A DNA stretch of 64,000 bases from Chloroflexota bacterium (lineage in GTDB: Bacteria; Chloroflexota; Anaerolineae; Anaerolineales; Anaerolineaceae). The DNA lies in the NCBI GenBank assembly GCA_016887485.1, contig CP069395.1, forward strand, positions 62,001 to 126,000. The letters are read 5' to 3'. Of the stretch, positions 42,121 through 49,941 are shown one piece after another (within the stretch, counting starts at the first letter, position 1; every line of letters begins with the position of its first letter). The translations under genes and the position numbers were made by a program. The notes beneath the pieces were generated by a model. That model was not told where the DNA came from. It was given only the letters and a program-made list of their open reading frames with translations, and did no database searches.

Positions 42121-42149
42121 ATATTAGCATAATTATTTAATTTTCTCAA
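42121..42149 (-). promoter_or_regulatory. Promoter of parAB
   Basis: On the minus strand TTGAGA (42149-42144), a 17-bp spacer ending in TGC, and TAATAT (42126-42121) form a sigma-70 promoter with an extended -10, ~40 bp before the parA start. Confidence 0.7.
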
Positions 42150-42157
42150 GTTTTTTA

Positions 42158-42202
42158 TGCTGATTTCGTCGAAATAACCCCATTTTAGTGCTGATTTTGA
42201 CG
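42158..42202. repeat. Two 14-bp direct repeats between divergent promoters
   Basis: TGCTGATTTCGTCG (42158-42171) and TGCTGATTTTGACG (42189-42202) match at 12 of 14 positions and are spaced by 31 bp, about three helical turns. They sit between the parA promoter and the AAA+ gene promoter and look like an operator for one regulator. Confidence 0.6.
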
Positions 42203-42204
42203 TA

Positions 42205-42233
42205 TTGACATAGTCTACGGGATATGTTAGATT
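42205..42233 (+). promoter_or_regulatory. Promoter of the AAA+ ATPase gene, probably leaderless
   Basis: A perfect TTGACA (42205-42210), 17-bp spacer and TAGATT (42228-42233). The ATG at 42240 lies only seven bases after the -10 box, where transcription should begin, and no SD is visible. Confidence 0.7.
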
Positions 42234-42239
42234 CTTGGT

Positions 42240-43055
42240 ATGAGCGGTACCCTAACCTTCACTGACCTTAATAAGACTGCCGGTATCAACGACAACCCCT
42301 TTCTGCCGTATCCTGACCATCGCTTCTTTGTCCCTGTGATCCATGAACAAAATGAGGCGATCCGGATTATGAACAACTTCCTGGTAAGCGATGCGGAGAA
42401 CGGGTTGATCGTTTTCACCGTCCCGACCGGTTGGGGCAAATCCACCATTTCGAAGCAGATCGTCAACAGCTTCACGCCCGGGTTTCAGCGCGGCGCGGAC
42501 CGAGGGGTCTATATGGACGGTAATCTACTGCTCAATAACCGCCAATTCCTGATTGACCTCCTCGATCTCCTGAGCATTGAGGGTCACCGGTCGAATGCAC
42601 AACGTCTAGAAAATTTTTACAACTATGTTGACCATTTGTCAAGCGGTCTGTTACTGCTGATCGATAACGAGCCCACGGATTTCGAATTGATCGGCCCAGC
42701 GCTATATGATTTCCTGGAATGGTCCAAAGACCATGGCAATAAAATCCGGATCGGTCTTTTCGCCCGCGACCTGATCGAACCGGCAGAATATCTCGGAAAG
42801 TTACAGGAGCACCTGGCGCATTATCAGCGCTTCACCGGAGCCACAGTGCCCGAACTGGTGCGCCTGTTAGTCGGCCGCTGTAAGATGGCCGGCATCCAGG
42901 ATCCGATTCACGAACTCTTCAGCGAGTCGGCCTGGATTGAATTCGCTGAAAGAGGACAGCCATCCATCCCAGCGGTGATGCGCCATGCCAATGCCGCCTT
43001 TGAAAAGTGGGTGTCCGACAAGAAAGAGAGCATGAGCCACGAGTTCAACTTCTAG
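42240..43055 (+). CDS. ExeA/TniB-like AAA+ ATPase
   Basis: The 271-residue protein matches the ExeA-type AAA+ pattern: NPFLPYPDHRFFVPVIHEQNEA near the N-terminus (19-40), Walker A VPTGWGKST (61-69), Walker B LLLLIDNE (137-144), a sensor-like IRIGLFARD, and a C-terminal helical lid with QPSIPAVMRHANAAF. This family includes transposition and secretion ATPases and is related to origin-loading ATPases (Cdc6/DnaC type). No transposase is near. Because it is divergent from parAB and followed by a probable initiator gene, a helicase-loader or partition accessory role is plausible but inferred. The transcript is probably leaderless. A parS-like site follows the stop by 5 bp. Confidence 0.75.
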   Translation: MSGTLTFTDLNKTAGINDNPFLPYPDHRFFVPVIHEQNEAIRIMNNFLVSDAENGLIVFTVPTGWGKSTISKQIVNSFTPGFQRGADRGVYMDGNLLLNNRQFLIDLLDLLSIEGHRSNAQRLENFYNYVDHLSSGLLLLIDNEPTDFELIGPALYDFLEWSKDHGNKIRIGLFARDLIEPAEYLGKLQEHLAHYQRFTGATVPELVRLLVGRCKMAGIQDPIHELFSESAWIEFAERGQPSIPAVMRHANAAFEKWVSDKKESMSHEFNF

Positions 43056-43060
43056 ATTCT

Positions 43061-43074
43061 TGCCACGTGGCAAA
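43061..43074. promoter_or_regulatory. parS-like palindrome, copy 5
   Basis: TTGCCACGTGGCAA (14 bp perfect, extended to AAAT on the right) lies 5 bp after the AAA+ gene, ~3 kb from the other four copies, so the sites bracket the parAB-ATPase block. Confidence 0.75.
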
Positions 43075-43198
43075 TATTCTCTCCATGCCGTTTCTGTACG
43101 ACCTCCCAACAGCAGGGGAGGGGTAGATGTGCAGGACTATAGGAAAGGAACAGTAATGACGAGGGGTTGATCCGACAGAAAAGGTCGGTTTAAAGCGA

Positions 43199-43220
43199 AA
43201 AGCCCGCTGCAACGGGCTTT
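43199..43220 (+). terminator. Hairpin, probable terminator after the AAA+ gene
   Basis: AAAGCCCG (43199-43206) pairs with CGGGCTTT (43213-43220) over a 6-nt loop. The T-run after it is short, so it is a weaker terminator candidate. The rest of 43075-43415 holds an exact TATACGAAAT decamer (minus strand, 43351-43360) and no gene. Confidence 0.55.
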
Positions 43221-43415
43221 CCCTGGATTTCCCTACGTTTACTAGTGGTTGTAGGAGATGGGTGTGTTATTAACTTCACACAAACAAATTGTACATTATG
43301 AAACCCCGGCTGTCAAGTATCAGGCCTTCTATTGGGGAAGATTCTACGCAATTTCGTATAGATATCTTTCCCTCGAGACCGGATATGCATCAGCAGGACC
43401 AGGAAGGGGGCATCC

Positions 43416-45635
43416 GTGACGCTAACCCTCCTGGACTATGAAGTCTTCGATTCCCTCAAAACGAAACTGGCTGAAAAAGATCCTAAGCACGCGGCATCCT
43501 TCTCGGAACGGGTGTTAGGCTATGGATTCACCACGCAGGATGATCCCTTGTCGGCTTTCGTTCTCATTTGCGGTCCCCATTTTCGAGATTCTCTGACTGA
43601 GTCACTCTCCGCTGCTCTGCCGGAATCCCTCCTGACAGTCCAAGAAACTACGATCAAAGTCCTCATCAGTGACTCGACCAACCAGCATGACCTGCAGCAC
43701 AACCTCCAGATCACAGAGAGCATCGATTCCACCCCTCAAGCCAATTCCGACAACATTGAGGACTGGGTGCAAATCTCACTTGGTCAGACCCTTCGACAGG
43801 CTGTCCTTCAGGAGAATCGGAAGATCATCCTGCCCGCTTATCTATTGCGTTACACACCCTTCACTTCACCCAACCTGATACTGTTGCGTGCCGCCCTCAG
43901 TCAGATCCATTTCCTGCACCAATCCAGAGCTCAGGCCGAGGATGAATTCGAGCAGCGCACCGTAACAGCCCGGATGAATGAGATTCAGCGCTGGAGCAGT
44001 TTCTCGCGCACATCCATTTACCGCCTGCTGCATGAAGACCCGCGCAGCGCCTGGCTGATCAGGGTGGAAAACCGGGGGGCCTACCAAAACAATCAGGGCC
44101 AGCAGATCTCGCTGCCCAACCAGTATCTGCTTGAGCCGCTCAAACTCACGCCCGGTGATGCCACCGATTTGGAGAATTACCTCCGCGAGCATCAAGCTGA
44201 ATGGCAGGATCTGGATGACTGCTTGCTTGACCTTCTTAGAACGGACCGCCGCCAAATGCTGGCCTATCCTTACCGTACACCACAGCCTGATGACCGCACT
44301 GAGCCTGCCTCGGTTCTGGAAATCCTGCAAAGTATGTTCAATGGATTTGAACTCACCGCTTCCCGGCTGACCCTGATTGACAAGCTACGAGATCACCTGA
44401 TGGGTGACGATTTCGTGGCCGCCCCCTGGTATCTACTGCGGCGTTTATTACCCGTCTATGGTGCATCCATCGTTGTAGCCTGGCTGATGTGCCAGCCGCT
44501 GCTCTTCAAGCACAATGGCATTGAGCGGGACAATTTCTGGCTGCCGGGTGGGGCGGAATCATTGGTAGCATGGACCAACGATCGGTCATTTGGTAAGTAT
44601 TTTCCTAAAGCCAACGCCAAAGGGCGGGGGCGCCCCGCTTCGGGCAAAGGAACTACAGACACCGAGTGGCGGAAGAATAAACAGGAATTGTTAACCGATT
44701 TCTTCCTGCGGACACAAACCCGCCGCGATGGGGAAGGGATCACGCAATGGCAGATCAAGGTCTCTGAAATGCCTGTGCTGCCCGAGGATGCCCGCCTGAT
44801 GTCATCGGTCTATACCCGGCTGGCGGAACTGATCCGCTATGACAGGTTGGATCAACTCATAACGCTTTTGGATAAGGTAGATCCGAGTCAAAATCCCCAA
44901 CCGAGTAAAACTGTTCTCGATCGGATATACCGTTTACCCGTAGTTGATGAGACAACCGAGGTCCTAACTTATCTAGTCAATAGTTTAATTTCCGATTTTG
45001 GAACACCGGTAAAGGCTGATATTTCCAAATTTGAAACACCGGTTGACCGATTAATTTCCCTTTTTGAAACACCGGAAAGTGGATTAATTTCCAAAAATGC
45101 AACACCGGTGATAGAAATAATTTCCGATCTTGAAACCCATTTAAAGATTCTAGAGAGCATTAAAGATTCAATTAGGATCATTAAAAATTCCAATACTCCA
45201 CCAGATTCCAACATTCCGCAAGAGCATTCTGACCTTTCGGAGGGGGAGGATTGGTATTTTAAAAGCATTCTTGAATCTGTATCAGAGCAATTCAGGCAAG
45301 AAATCCTGAATGACAGCGCAAAATCAAGGGTATTCAAAGCCTGGTTAGTGCATAATGCGCTGAACAGTCGGGTGAATCAGCCGCTCAACCTGGCTTTGAA
45401 CAAGGCCATGCAAAATGCTGCACCACCGGACACGGCTGCAATGCGCCTGGCTGATCTGGCGCTGCCGGATTTAGTACGCTTGCTGGAGAATAGCACTAGT
45501 CCTGCCGGGGAATGGGGATACCAGGTTGATGAGGTCAATCAACAGCGGGCGCGCGATCTGGAATTACTGCTGGTCGGTGAAGCGTCGAACATGCGAGCCG
45601 TGTTGATCCAGCGGCTTTTGGATTTGATCAGTTGA
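43416..45635 (+). CDS. Large DNA-binding protein, probable replication initiator, with internal iteron-like repeats
   Basis: The GTG at 43416 follows AGGAAGGGGG. The 739-residue protein has no family I can name with certainty. Residues ~181-240 look like a winged helix: helices with WSSFSRTSIYRLLHED, then a two-strand wing around RVENRGAYQNNQGQQISLP. Residues 403-407 are an AT-hook core (GRGRP) between basic stretches, close to a second possible winged helix (~415-455). From I525 onward come five 11-residue repeats (ISKFETPVDRL and similar), encoded by 33-bp DNA repeats. The C-terminus is helical. Size, DNA-binding features, repeats within the gene and the adjoining parABS suggest a plasmid-type Rep protein. 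This is inference; a large transcriptional regulator is the alternative. Confidence 0.6.
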   Translation: MTLTLLDYEVFDSLKTKLAEKDPKHAASFSERVLGYGFTTQDDPLSAFVLICGPHFRDSLTESLSAALPESLLTVQETTIKVLISDSTNQHDLQHNLQITESIDSTPQANSDNIEDWVQISLGQTLRQAVLQENRKIILPAYLLRYTPFTSPNLILLRAALSQIHFLHQSRAQAEDEFEQRTVTARMNEIQRWSSFSRTSIYRLLHEDPRSAWLIRVENRGAYQNNQGQQISLPNQYLLEPLKLTPGDATDLENYLREHQAEWQDLDDCLLDLLRTDRRQMLAYPYRTPQPDDRTEPASVLEILQSMFNGFELTASRLTLIDKLRDHLMGDDFVAAPWYLLRRLLPVYGASIVVAWLMCQPLLFKHNGIERDNFWLPGGAESLVAWTNDRSFGKYFPKANAKGRGRPASGKGTTDTEWRKNKQELLTDFFLRTQTRRDGEGITQWQIKVSEMPVLPEDARLMSSVYTRLAELIRYDRLDQLITLLDKVDPSQNPQPSKTVLDRIYRLPVVDETTEVLTYLVNSLISDFGTPVKADISKFETPVDRLISLFETPESGLISKNATPVIEIISDLETHLKILESIKDSIRIIKNSNTPPDSNIPQEHSDLSEGEDWYFKSILESVSEQFRQEILNDSAKSRVFKAWLVHNALNSRVNQPLNLALNKAMQNAAPPDTAAMRLADLALPDLVRLLENSTSPAGEWGYQVDEVNQQRARDLELLLVGEASNMRAVLIQRLLDLIS
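44988..45152 (+). repeat. Five tandem 33-bp repeats (iteron-like) within the Rep-like gene
   Basis: Units start at 44988, 45021, 45054, 45087 and 45120. Each begins ATTTCC, followed by a TTTTG/TTTGA-type stretch and, in the first four, ACACCGG. The third base of codons is conserved with the rest, so the DNA itself may be under selection. The period is close to three helical turns. The fifth unit is degenerate in its second half. Confidence 0.8.
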
Positions 45636-45651
45636 ACCGAGTGGGAAAATA

Positions 45652-45688
45652 AAAACACAGGATTATGTTTGGCATAATCCTGTGTTTT
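45652..45688. terminator. Bidirectional intrinsic terminator
   Basis: A perfect 16-bp stem, AAAACACAGGATTATG (45652-45667) and its complement (45673-45688), with a 5-nt loop lies between the convergent Rep-like and sulfatase-fold genes and closes the module. Confidence 0.9.
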
Positions 45689-45707
45689 AAAAGTCAAATC
45701 TGGGCAG

Positions 45708-47234
45708 TTACTGATCGGACGAATAGGTTTCCTGAGTGATGATTTCATCCGTTGCCAGGGGAAGATCAAAACCAAAGAACTGGTCAAGGACCACTCTGAA
45801 GGAATTGACCGGTGTGATGGCGGGGTTTAAATTCGTATAGTCCTCGCCCGGGAAGTAATAGAGGTTCAGAATTTGATGGCGGTTTGCACCCTTCCAACCA
45901 TGATCACCTTGAATGATGATGATGGGTGGATTGTCAGAATTATCAATGATCTCTTGCGAAATTTGGGCAATCGCCTGGCTGATGAATTCCACCTGATTAG
46001 TATAGCCGTCCTGACTATATTCATCATTAACAGCGCCCGCCATGTCTCCGGTGAAGTAGCCCGGATCCTGCAGCAAGGTCCCATCCGCACCGAAAACAAA
46101 AGGTACATGAGGAATCAGGATGTGAGCGAAGGTGAAGGTCGGATTTGTATTGAAGGGAATCTCTGGAAGGGTATCTAGAATGTTGTACTGGGTCTCGATA
46201 TGCAGGCTGTGATACACTCCGGCCTGGCCATAGTCCTCGGTTGTTGGGGTGGGGAGGTACTTGAGATAATATCCCCGGAAGGGAAAAATCAGGGTGTTTT
46301 CATAAAGCATATTCTCGAAGGGGGTCAGCGCTCCTAAGGGATTTGTGGATCGGATCTGGTAATAAAGATCCGCATCCGTCCATTCGCTCCAGCGATAACC
46401 GGTGGAGAAGGCGATCGTCTGGTAGCCCATCGATTCGAAATCCTGGCGAACCTCATTGTGGATGAGCAGGTCACCACCCTCCACACTGCTGGCCTCAATT
46501 CCGTGTGAATCCATATAGGGTCCAATCAAGTCCATGTTTAATGCTGTCGAGATGGAGGTGTAGGTTTCACCGTAATTGCTCTCGCTCTCACTGGCATAAT
46601 AGAACCCCAAATCAGTCATCCTAGCAACGAAATCCCAGACATCAATGCCATAAGTCTCATCAAGTGCGTCGGGCCTAGTGAACATATCGAGGATGATGTA
46701 ATAGACATCCGGCTGATAACTCAGTTTCTTCTCCCCTGAAGGGACTTCAATTGGGTTATCATGAAATTGGTTTTGGGCCAGCGTTTCGCTTAGATAAAAG
46801 TGTCCCATTTGGAAAAGGGGGAGGCTGACCAAAATGATGCCAAAGATATTGAGCAGTTTGGTAAGATCTGGTCCAATGTTGTTTCGGATGGCAATGATCA
46901 ACAAAACCAGCCAAATCAACCCAAACATAACAACCACATAGGGGTGCCTTCCCAGGAGTGGGTTCAGCCATGCTGAGGACTGAATTAGATTGAAGATATG
47001 CCCATAGGAAAAGAACAGCAGCAAGGATCCCCCAGCTAACAGGGCTGCTTTACCGGCTTTCTTATGGAATATTATGTAAAGCAGGCCATACAGTAAACTG
47101 CCAAACAGTAGAGTTAACAGCAGGGGGCGGAAAATATTGGCGAACTGGGTTTCAAACTTGTTATAGGCAAAGAGCGCCAGAACAGGAAAAACTGCCAATA
47201 GGAATGGATAAAAGGGGAAGATGTGTTTTTTCAT
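45708..47234 (-). CDS. Membrane protein with extracytoplasmic sulfatase/phosphatase-fold domain
   Basis: The ATG at 47234 (AGGAAA upstream) gives 508 residues. Four to five membrane helices cover ~8-150. The soluble domain has alkaline-phosphatase-superfamily traits: PDVYYIILDMFTRPDAL (~175), a possible metal-binding ILIPHVPFVF (~365) and IIIQGDHGW (~430). The layout recalls lipoteichoic acid synthase and phosphoethanolamine transferases, although the usual nucleophile motif is not obvious. It may modify a surface polymer. It stands alone between terminators. Confidence 0.7.
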   Translation of the reverse strand: MKKHIFPFYPFLLAVFPVLALFAYNKFETQFANIFRPLLLTLLFGSLLYGLLYIIFHKKAGKAALLAGGSLLLFFSYGHIFNLIQSSAWLNPLLGRHPYVVVMFGLIWLVLLIIAIRNNIGPDLTKLLNIFGIILVSLPLFQMGHFYLSETLAQNQFHDNPIEVPSGEKKLSYQPDVYYIILDMFTRPDALDETYGIDVWDFVARMTDLGFYYASESESNYGETYTSISTALNMDLIGPYMDSHGIEASSVEGGDLLIHNEVRQDFESMGYQTIAFSTGYRWSEWTDADLYYQIRSTNPLGALTPFENMLYENTLIFPFRGYYLKYLPTPTTEDYGQAGVYHSLHIETQYNILDTLPEIPFNTNPTFTFAHILIPHVPFVFGADGTLLQDPGYFTGDMAGAVNDEYSQDGYTNQVEFISQAIAQISQEIIDNSDNPPIIIIQGDHGWKGANRHQILNLYYFPGEDYTNLNPAITPVNSFRVVLDQFFGFDLPLATDEIITQETYSSDQ

Positions 47235-47289
47235 ATGGTTTCCTGAAGGATGTTGAGTTGAGAAGTATACCCTGACCGTTTGGAAATAA

Positions 47290-47317
47290 AAAATCCCCGG
47301 CACATACCGGGGATTTT
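47290..47317 (-). terminator. Intrinsic terminator of the four-gene sugar operon
   Basis: AAAATCCCCGG (47290-47300) and CCGGGGATTTT (47307-47317) form an 11-bp perfect stem, followed on the minus strand by T residues, 22 bp after the isomerase stop. Confidence 0.88.
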
Positions 47318-47338
47318 ATCATGATTGGTATTTGAGCG

Positions 47339-47899
47339 CTAACTGCGCAGACAGATGACCAAAACGTGATCAATGATCATGTGGAAATCTTCCACCATTT
47401 CGATTGAATCGGAAGGGATCACAATGGCATGGTCTACGACTTTGGCCAGCTCACCGCCATGAAAACCGGTCAGGCCAAGTGTGGTTGCACCGAGTTCATT
47501 GGCTGTCTCAACCGCTTTGAGCACATTGGGGGAATTCCCGCTGCCGCTGATGGCGATCAGGACATCCCCCGGTTTCATCAGAGTGATGATTGGTTCGGCA
47601 AAAACCCGATCATAGCCTTCGTCGTTGGCATAGGCGGTCAGGCTGGGGACGTTATCGCCCAGGCCAATCACTTTGAGCCGCTTCTGGCCTGGCATGCGGG
47701 TGTTCTTGCTGAAGTCCGCAGCCATATGAGCAGCTGTAGCCCAGCTGCCGCCGTTGCCACAGGTGAAGACGGTGTTTCCATTTTCGCGGGCTTTCTCAAC
47801 CGCTGCCAGGATGGTTTCCAGGTCCGCGACTGGGAAGTTATCAATGACTGCTTTGAGGGAAAGTAAGTATTTTTCAATAGTATGGGTATGCTTTGACAT
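47339..47899 (-). CDS. GmhA-like sugar-phosphate isomerase (SIS domain)
   Basis: The 186-residue protein is a single SIS domain of the sedoheptulose-7-phosphate isomerase type: FTCGNGGSWATAAHMAADFS (~45-64) is the phosphate-binding loop. LIAISGSGNSPNVLKAVETA (~115) and the late histidine in VEDFHMIIDHVLV follow. GmhA converts sedoheptulose 7-phosphate to a heptose 7-phosphate. The related DiaA and other SIS proteins have other roles. It is last in a four-gene operon with an HldE-like kinase and a HAD phosphatase, which favours a sugar-phosphate role. Confidence 0.82.
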   Translation of the reverse strand: MSKHTHTIEKYLLSLKAVIDNFPVADLETILAAVEKARENGNTVFTCGNGGSWATAAHMAADFSKNTRMPGQKRLKVIGLGDNVPSLTAYANDEGYDRVFAEPIITLMKPGDVLIAISGSGNSPNVLKAVETANELGATTLGLTGFHGGELAKVVDHAIVIPSDSIEMVEDFHMIIDHVLVICLRS

Positions 47900-47901
47900 T
47901 T

Positions 47902-48954
47902 CTATTCCTGTTCAAGTTGTTTTTGATACTGATAATGACGGTTAATTAAATCATCCTGGGTGGCGATTCCAGTAGTGCCAATCTGCTGGATCGTGATTGA
48001 GCCAACCAGGTTGCCGATAAAGGCGGCTTCCCGGGATGTGGCACCGGCACACAGGGCCAGGCCAATTCCGGCCAACACGGAGTCACCAGCGCCGACGATA
48101 TCTATCGGTCCTTCGATCCGGACGCCCGGATGATGGAAGGACTGACCTTCCGCGGTACCGGTGATTCCATCGGCACCCATTGTAACAAATATTGGGCGAT
48201 TGTTCTTCTCCCATAGAATTTTGGTGCAGCGTTCAACTGTTTGAGGGTCATCGCAATCTGCAAAGGAGTCAATCCCGAGCGCGTTGACGGCTTTGATGGC
48301 CTCAGAAATGTTCATCTTCAGTGAGACCCCCTCATAATTGGCCGCGAAATGGCGGGAATCGATCATCACGGGTTTTTCGGGGTGCAGGGCGGAGGCTTTG
48401 GTCAATGCCTTGCGAACGGTGGGTGAGAGAGTGCCGTAGCCATCCTTTTGGACCTGCTCAACCACCAAAATGCCATCGTAGGCCTCAATCGCATTGAGGA
48501 CATTTTCCGCCAGAGCCTGATTCAGCGATTCCGGGTTGGGTGAGCGGTTGATGAGGTCCATTCGGTTCAATTCAATATTGGCATTATCCAATTCACGCAT
48601 CATTGGCTTGGTGTAGGTGGGAGTGAAACGGTCGGGTGTCTCTAGGAAATAATCCAGGCTGACCTGACCAGCTTTAAGGGCTTGCCGGAGAGTGAAGCCG
48701 TTGCCATCCTGCCCGGTATAGCCTATAGCGGCTGCCTGCGCGCCCAACGCCACCAGGTTATTGGTGACCACACCTGCCGCCCCTGGCTGGCCGCGCCAAT
48801 CCACTGCCTGGAAGGCCTCTTTATGAGTCTCAATTGAAAATTCCGAGAGGGATCGCTCCAATTGGATATAGAGATCTAGGAAAAAATCGCCCAAAACGGC
48901 CACTTTACAGCCGGAGAAATTCGAGAGGATGGCCTCAAAGCGTTTGGTTTCCAT
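47902..48954 (-). CDS. HldE/RfaE-like PfkB sugar kinase
   Basis: The 350-residue protein resembles the kinase domain of HldE (RfaE). It has the N-terminal strand KVAVLGDFFLDLYI (~17), the substrate-lid region RGQPGAAGVVTNNLVALGA (~54), and the catalytic DIVGAGDSVLAGI (~286) with the base aspartate in GAGD. No nucleotidyltransferase domain is attached. It starts 3 bp after the preceding stop and its SD (AGAAGGGG) lies inside that gene, so it is translationally linked. Its substrate is probably a heptose phosphate or related sugar; this is inference from context. Confidence 0.82.
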   Translation of the reverse strand: METKRFEAILSNFSGCKVAVLGDFFLDLYIQLERSLSEFSIETHKEAFQAVDWRGQPGAAGVVTNNLVALGAQAAAIGYTGQDGNGFTLRQALKAGQVSLDYFLETPDRFTPTYTKPMMRELDNANIELNRMDLINRSPNPESLNQALAENVLNAIEAYDGILVVEQVQKDGYGTLSPTVRKALTKASALHPEKPVMIDSRHFAANYEGVSLKMNISEAIKAVNALGIDSFADCDDPQTVERCTKILWEKNNRPIFVTMGADGITGTAEGQSFHHPGVRIEGPIDIVGAGDSVLAGIGLALCAGATSREAAFIGNLVGSITIQQIGTTGIATQDDLINRHYQYQKQLEQE

Positions 48955-48957
48955 AGC

Positions 48958-49938
48958 TTATGCCCCTTCTTTTTCAGCTTCAAGTATCAACCGGTGCAAA
49001 TTGGTGATCGTGGAGCGGTGGTCACCACGGATATAGTGACTCTCGCCGCCATCCGCCACCGTGCGCACCAGAACGGTCTTATAGGGCCGGAAATAATAAA
49101 TGGCGTTGGATTTGGAGGCTTCTGCGTGGGGGTCATCGCCCAAATCAAGCATATCGAAAACGGCAGTGGTGAAATGTTTGATCACCTGTCCGTTCTGGTG
49201 GGCGACGTTACGGGCCATGGAGAGGGCTTTAAGGTATACCTCCGGTCCCATCACAGCCGTGCCGACATTCAGCATCACGCCGTCTTCCAGGTTCTCAACG
49301 AAATGAGCCAGGGTCAGGAAGTCATGGTATGAGGCTTCGCCAACCGCTGCACCGTCGAAATTTGGGTGTTCGTGGACAATGTCCTGGCCGATGCCGACAT
49401 GCACGGTCAGTGGAATCCCGAGGCGATACCCAGCTGCGAACAGACTGGAATCCCGAAAGGGAAATTCCATTGGGCTTTCAAAAATCATTTTGCCAATTGA
49501 TTCGCCCAGGCCATAGCCGTTTTCTTTCGCATAGATAGCGGCATCATTGACCCGGCCGGTCTCATTCCACAGCCCAAACTGGCCCTCCTGAATGTACTTC
49601 GCCACAGATTCGGTTGTTTGGCCGATCATGGCGAATTCCATATCATGAATGGTGCAAGCGCCGTTAGTCCCGATCAGGGAGATATAGCCGCGTTCCATCA
49701 GGTCAATCAGAAAGCGGTTGACCCCACTGCGGATCACATGAGCGCCGATCATCAGCATCACGGTGGCGCCACGTTTCTTGGCGGCCACGATGCGTTCAGC
49801 CAGAATTTTCAATCGGGGGTTGTTATAAGCCGGAATGGGGTCGGTCAGATCGAGGATCACATCCCGGGTCAGGTCATGTTCACGTTCGGCCAGGGGTTTG
49901 AGGTGCAGCCGGCTGCGATCAAAGGTGGGATAAGGCAT
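48958..49938 (-). CDS. Deoxyhypusine-synthase-like protein of unknown function
   Basis: The 326-residue protein has no membrane segment. It contains glycine-rich strand-turn elements (VMLMIGAHVIRSGVNRFL, ISLIGTNGACTIHDMEFAM, TVHVGIGQDIVHEHP) that recall the NAD-binding fold of deoxyhypusine synthase, but this resemblance is weak and the host needs no hypusine. GGAGGA precedes the ATG. Three-base gaps tie it to the HAD phosphatase before it and the kinase after it. A role in the same sugar pathway is the natural guess, but no reaction can be assigned. Confidence 0.55.
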   Translation of the reverse strand: MPYPTFDRSRLHLKPLAEREHDLTRDVILDLTDPIPAYNNPRLKILAERIVAAKKRGATVMLMIGAHVIRSGVNRFLIDLMERGYISLIGTNGACTIHDMEFAMIGQTTESVAKYIQEGQFGLWNETGRVNDAAIYAKENGYGLGESIGKMIFESPMEFPFRDSSLFAAGYRLGIPLTVHVGIGQDIVHEHPNFDGAAVGEASYHDFLTLAHFVENLEDGVMLNVGTAVMGPEVYLKALSMARNVAHQNGQVIKHFTTAVFDMLDLGDDPHAEASKSNAIYYFRPYKTVLVRTVADGGESHYIRGDHRSTITNLHRLILEAEKEGA

Positions 49939-49941
49939 AGA

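Noticed and set aside
42240-43055. The AAA+ ATPase as part of a Tn7/Mu-like transposon (TniB)
   Set aside because: No transposase, no terminal inverted repeats and no cargo arrangement were found around it.
39650-43074. The palindrome cluster as the main chromosomal origin region (oriC plus parABS)
   Set aside because: No dnaA, dnaN, gidA or rnpA gene and no array of DnaA boxes is visible, and the sites do not match canonical parS.
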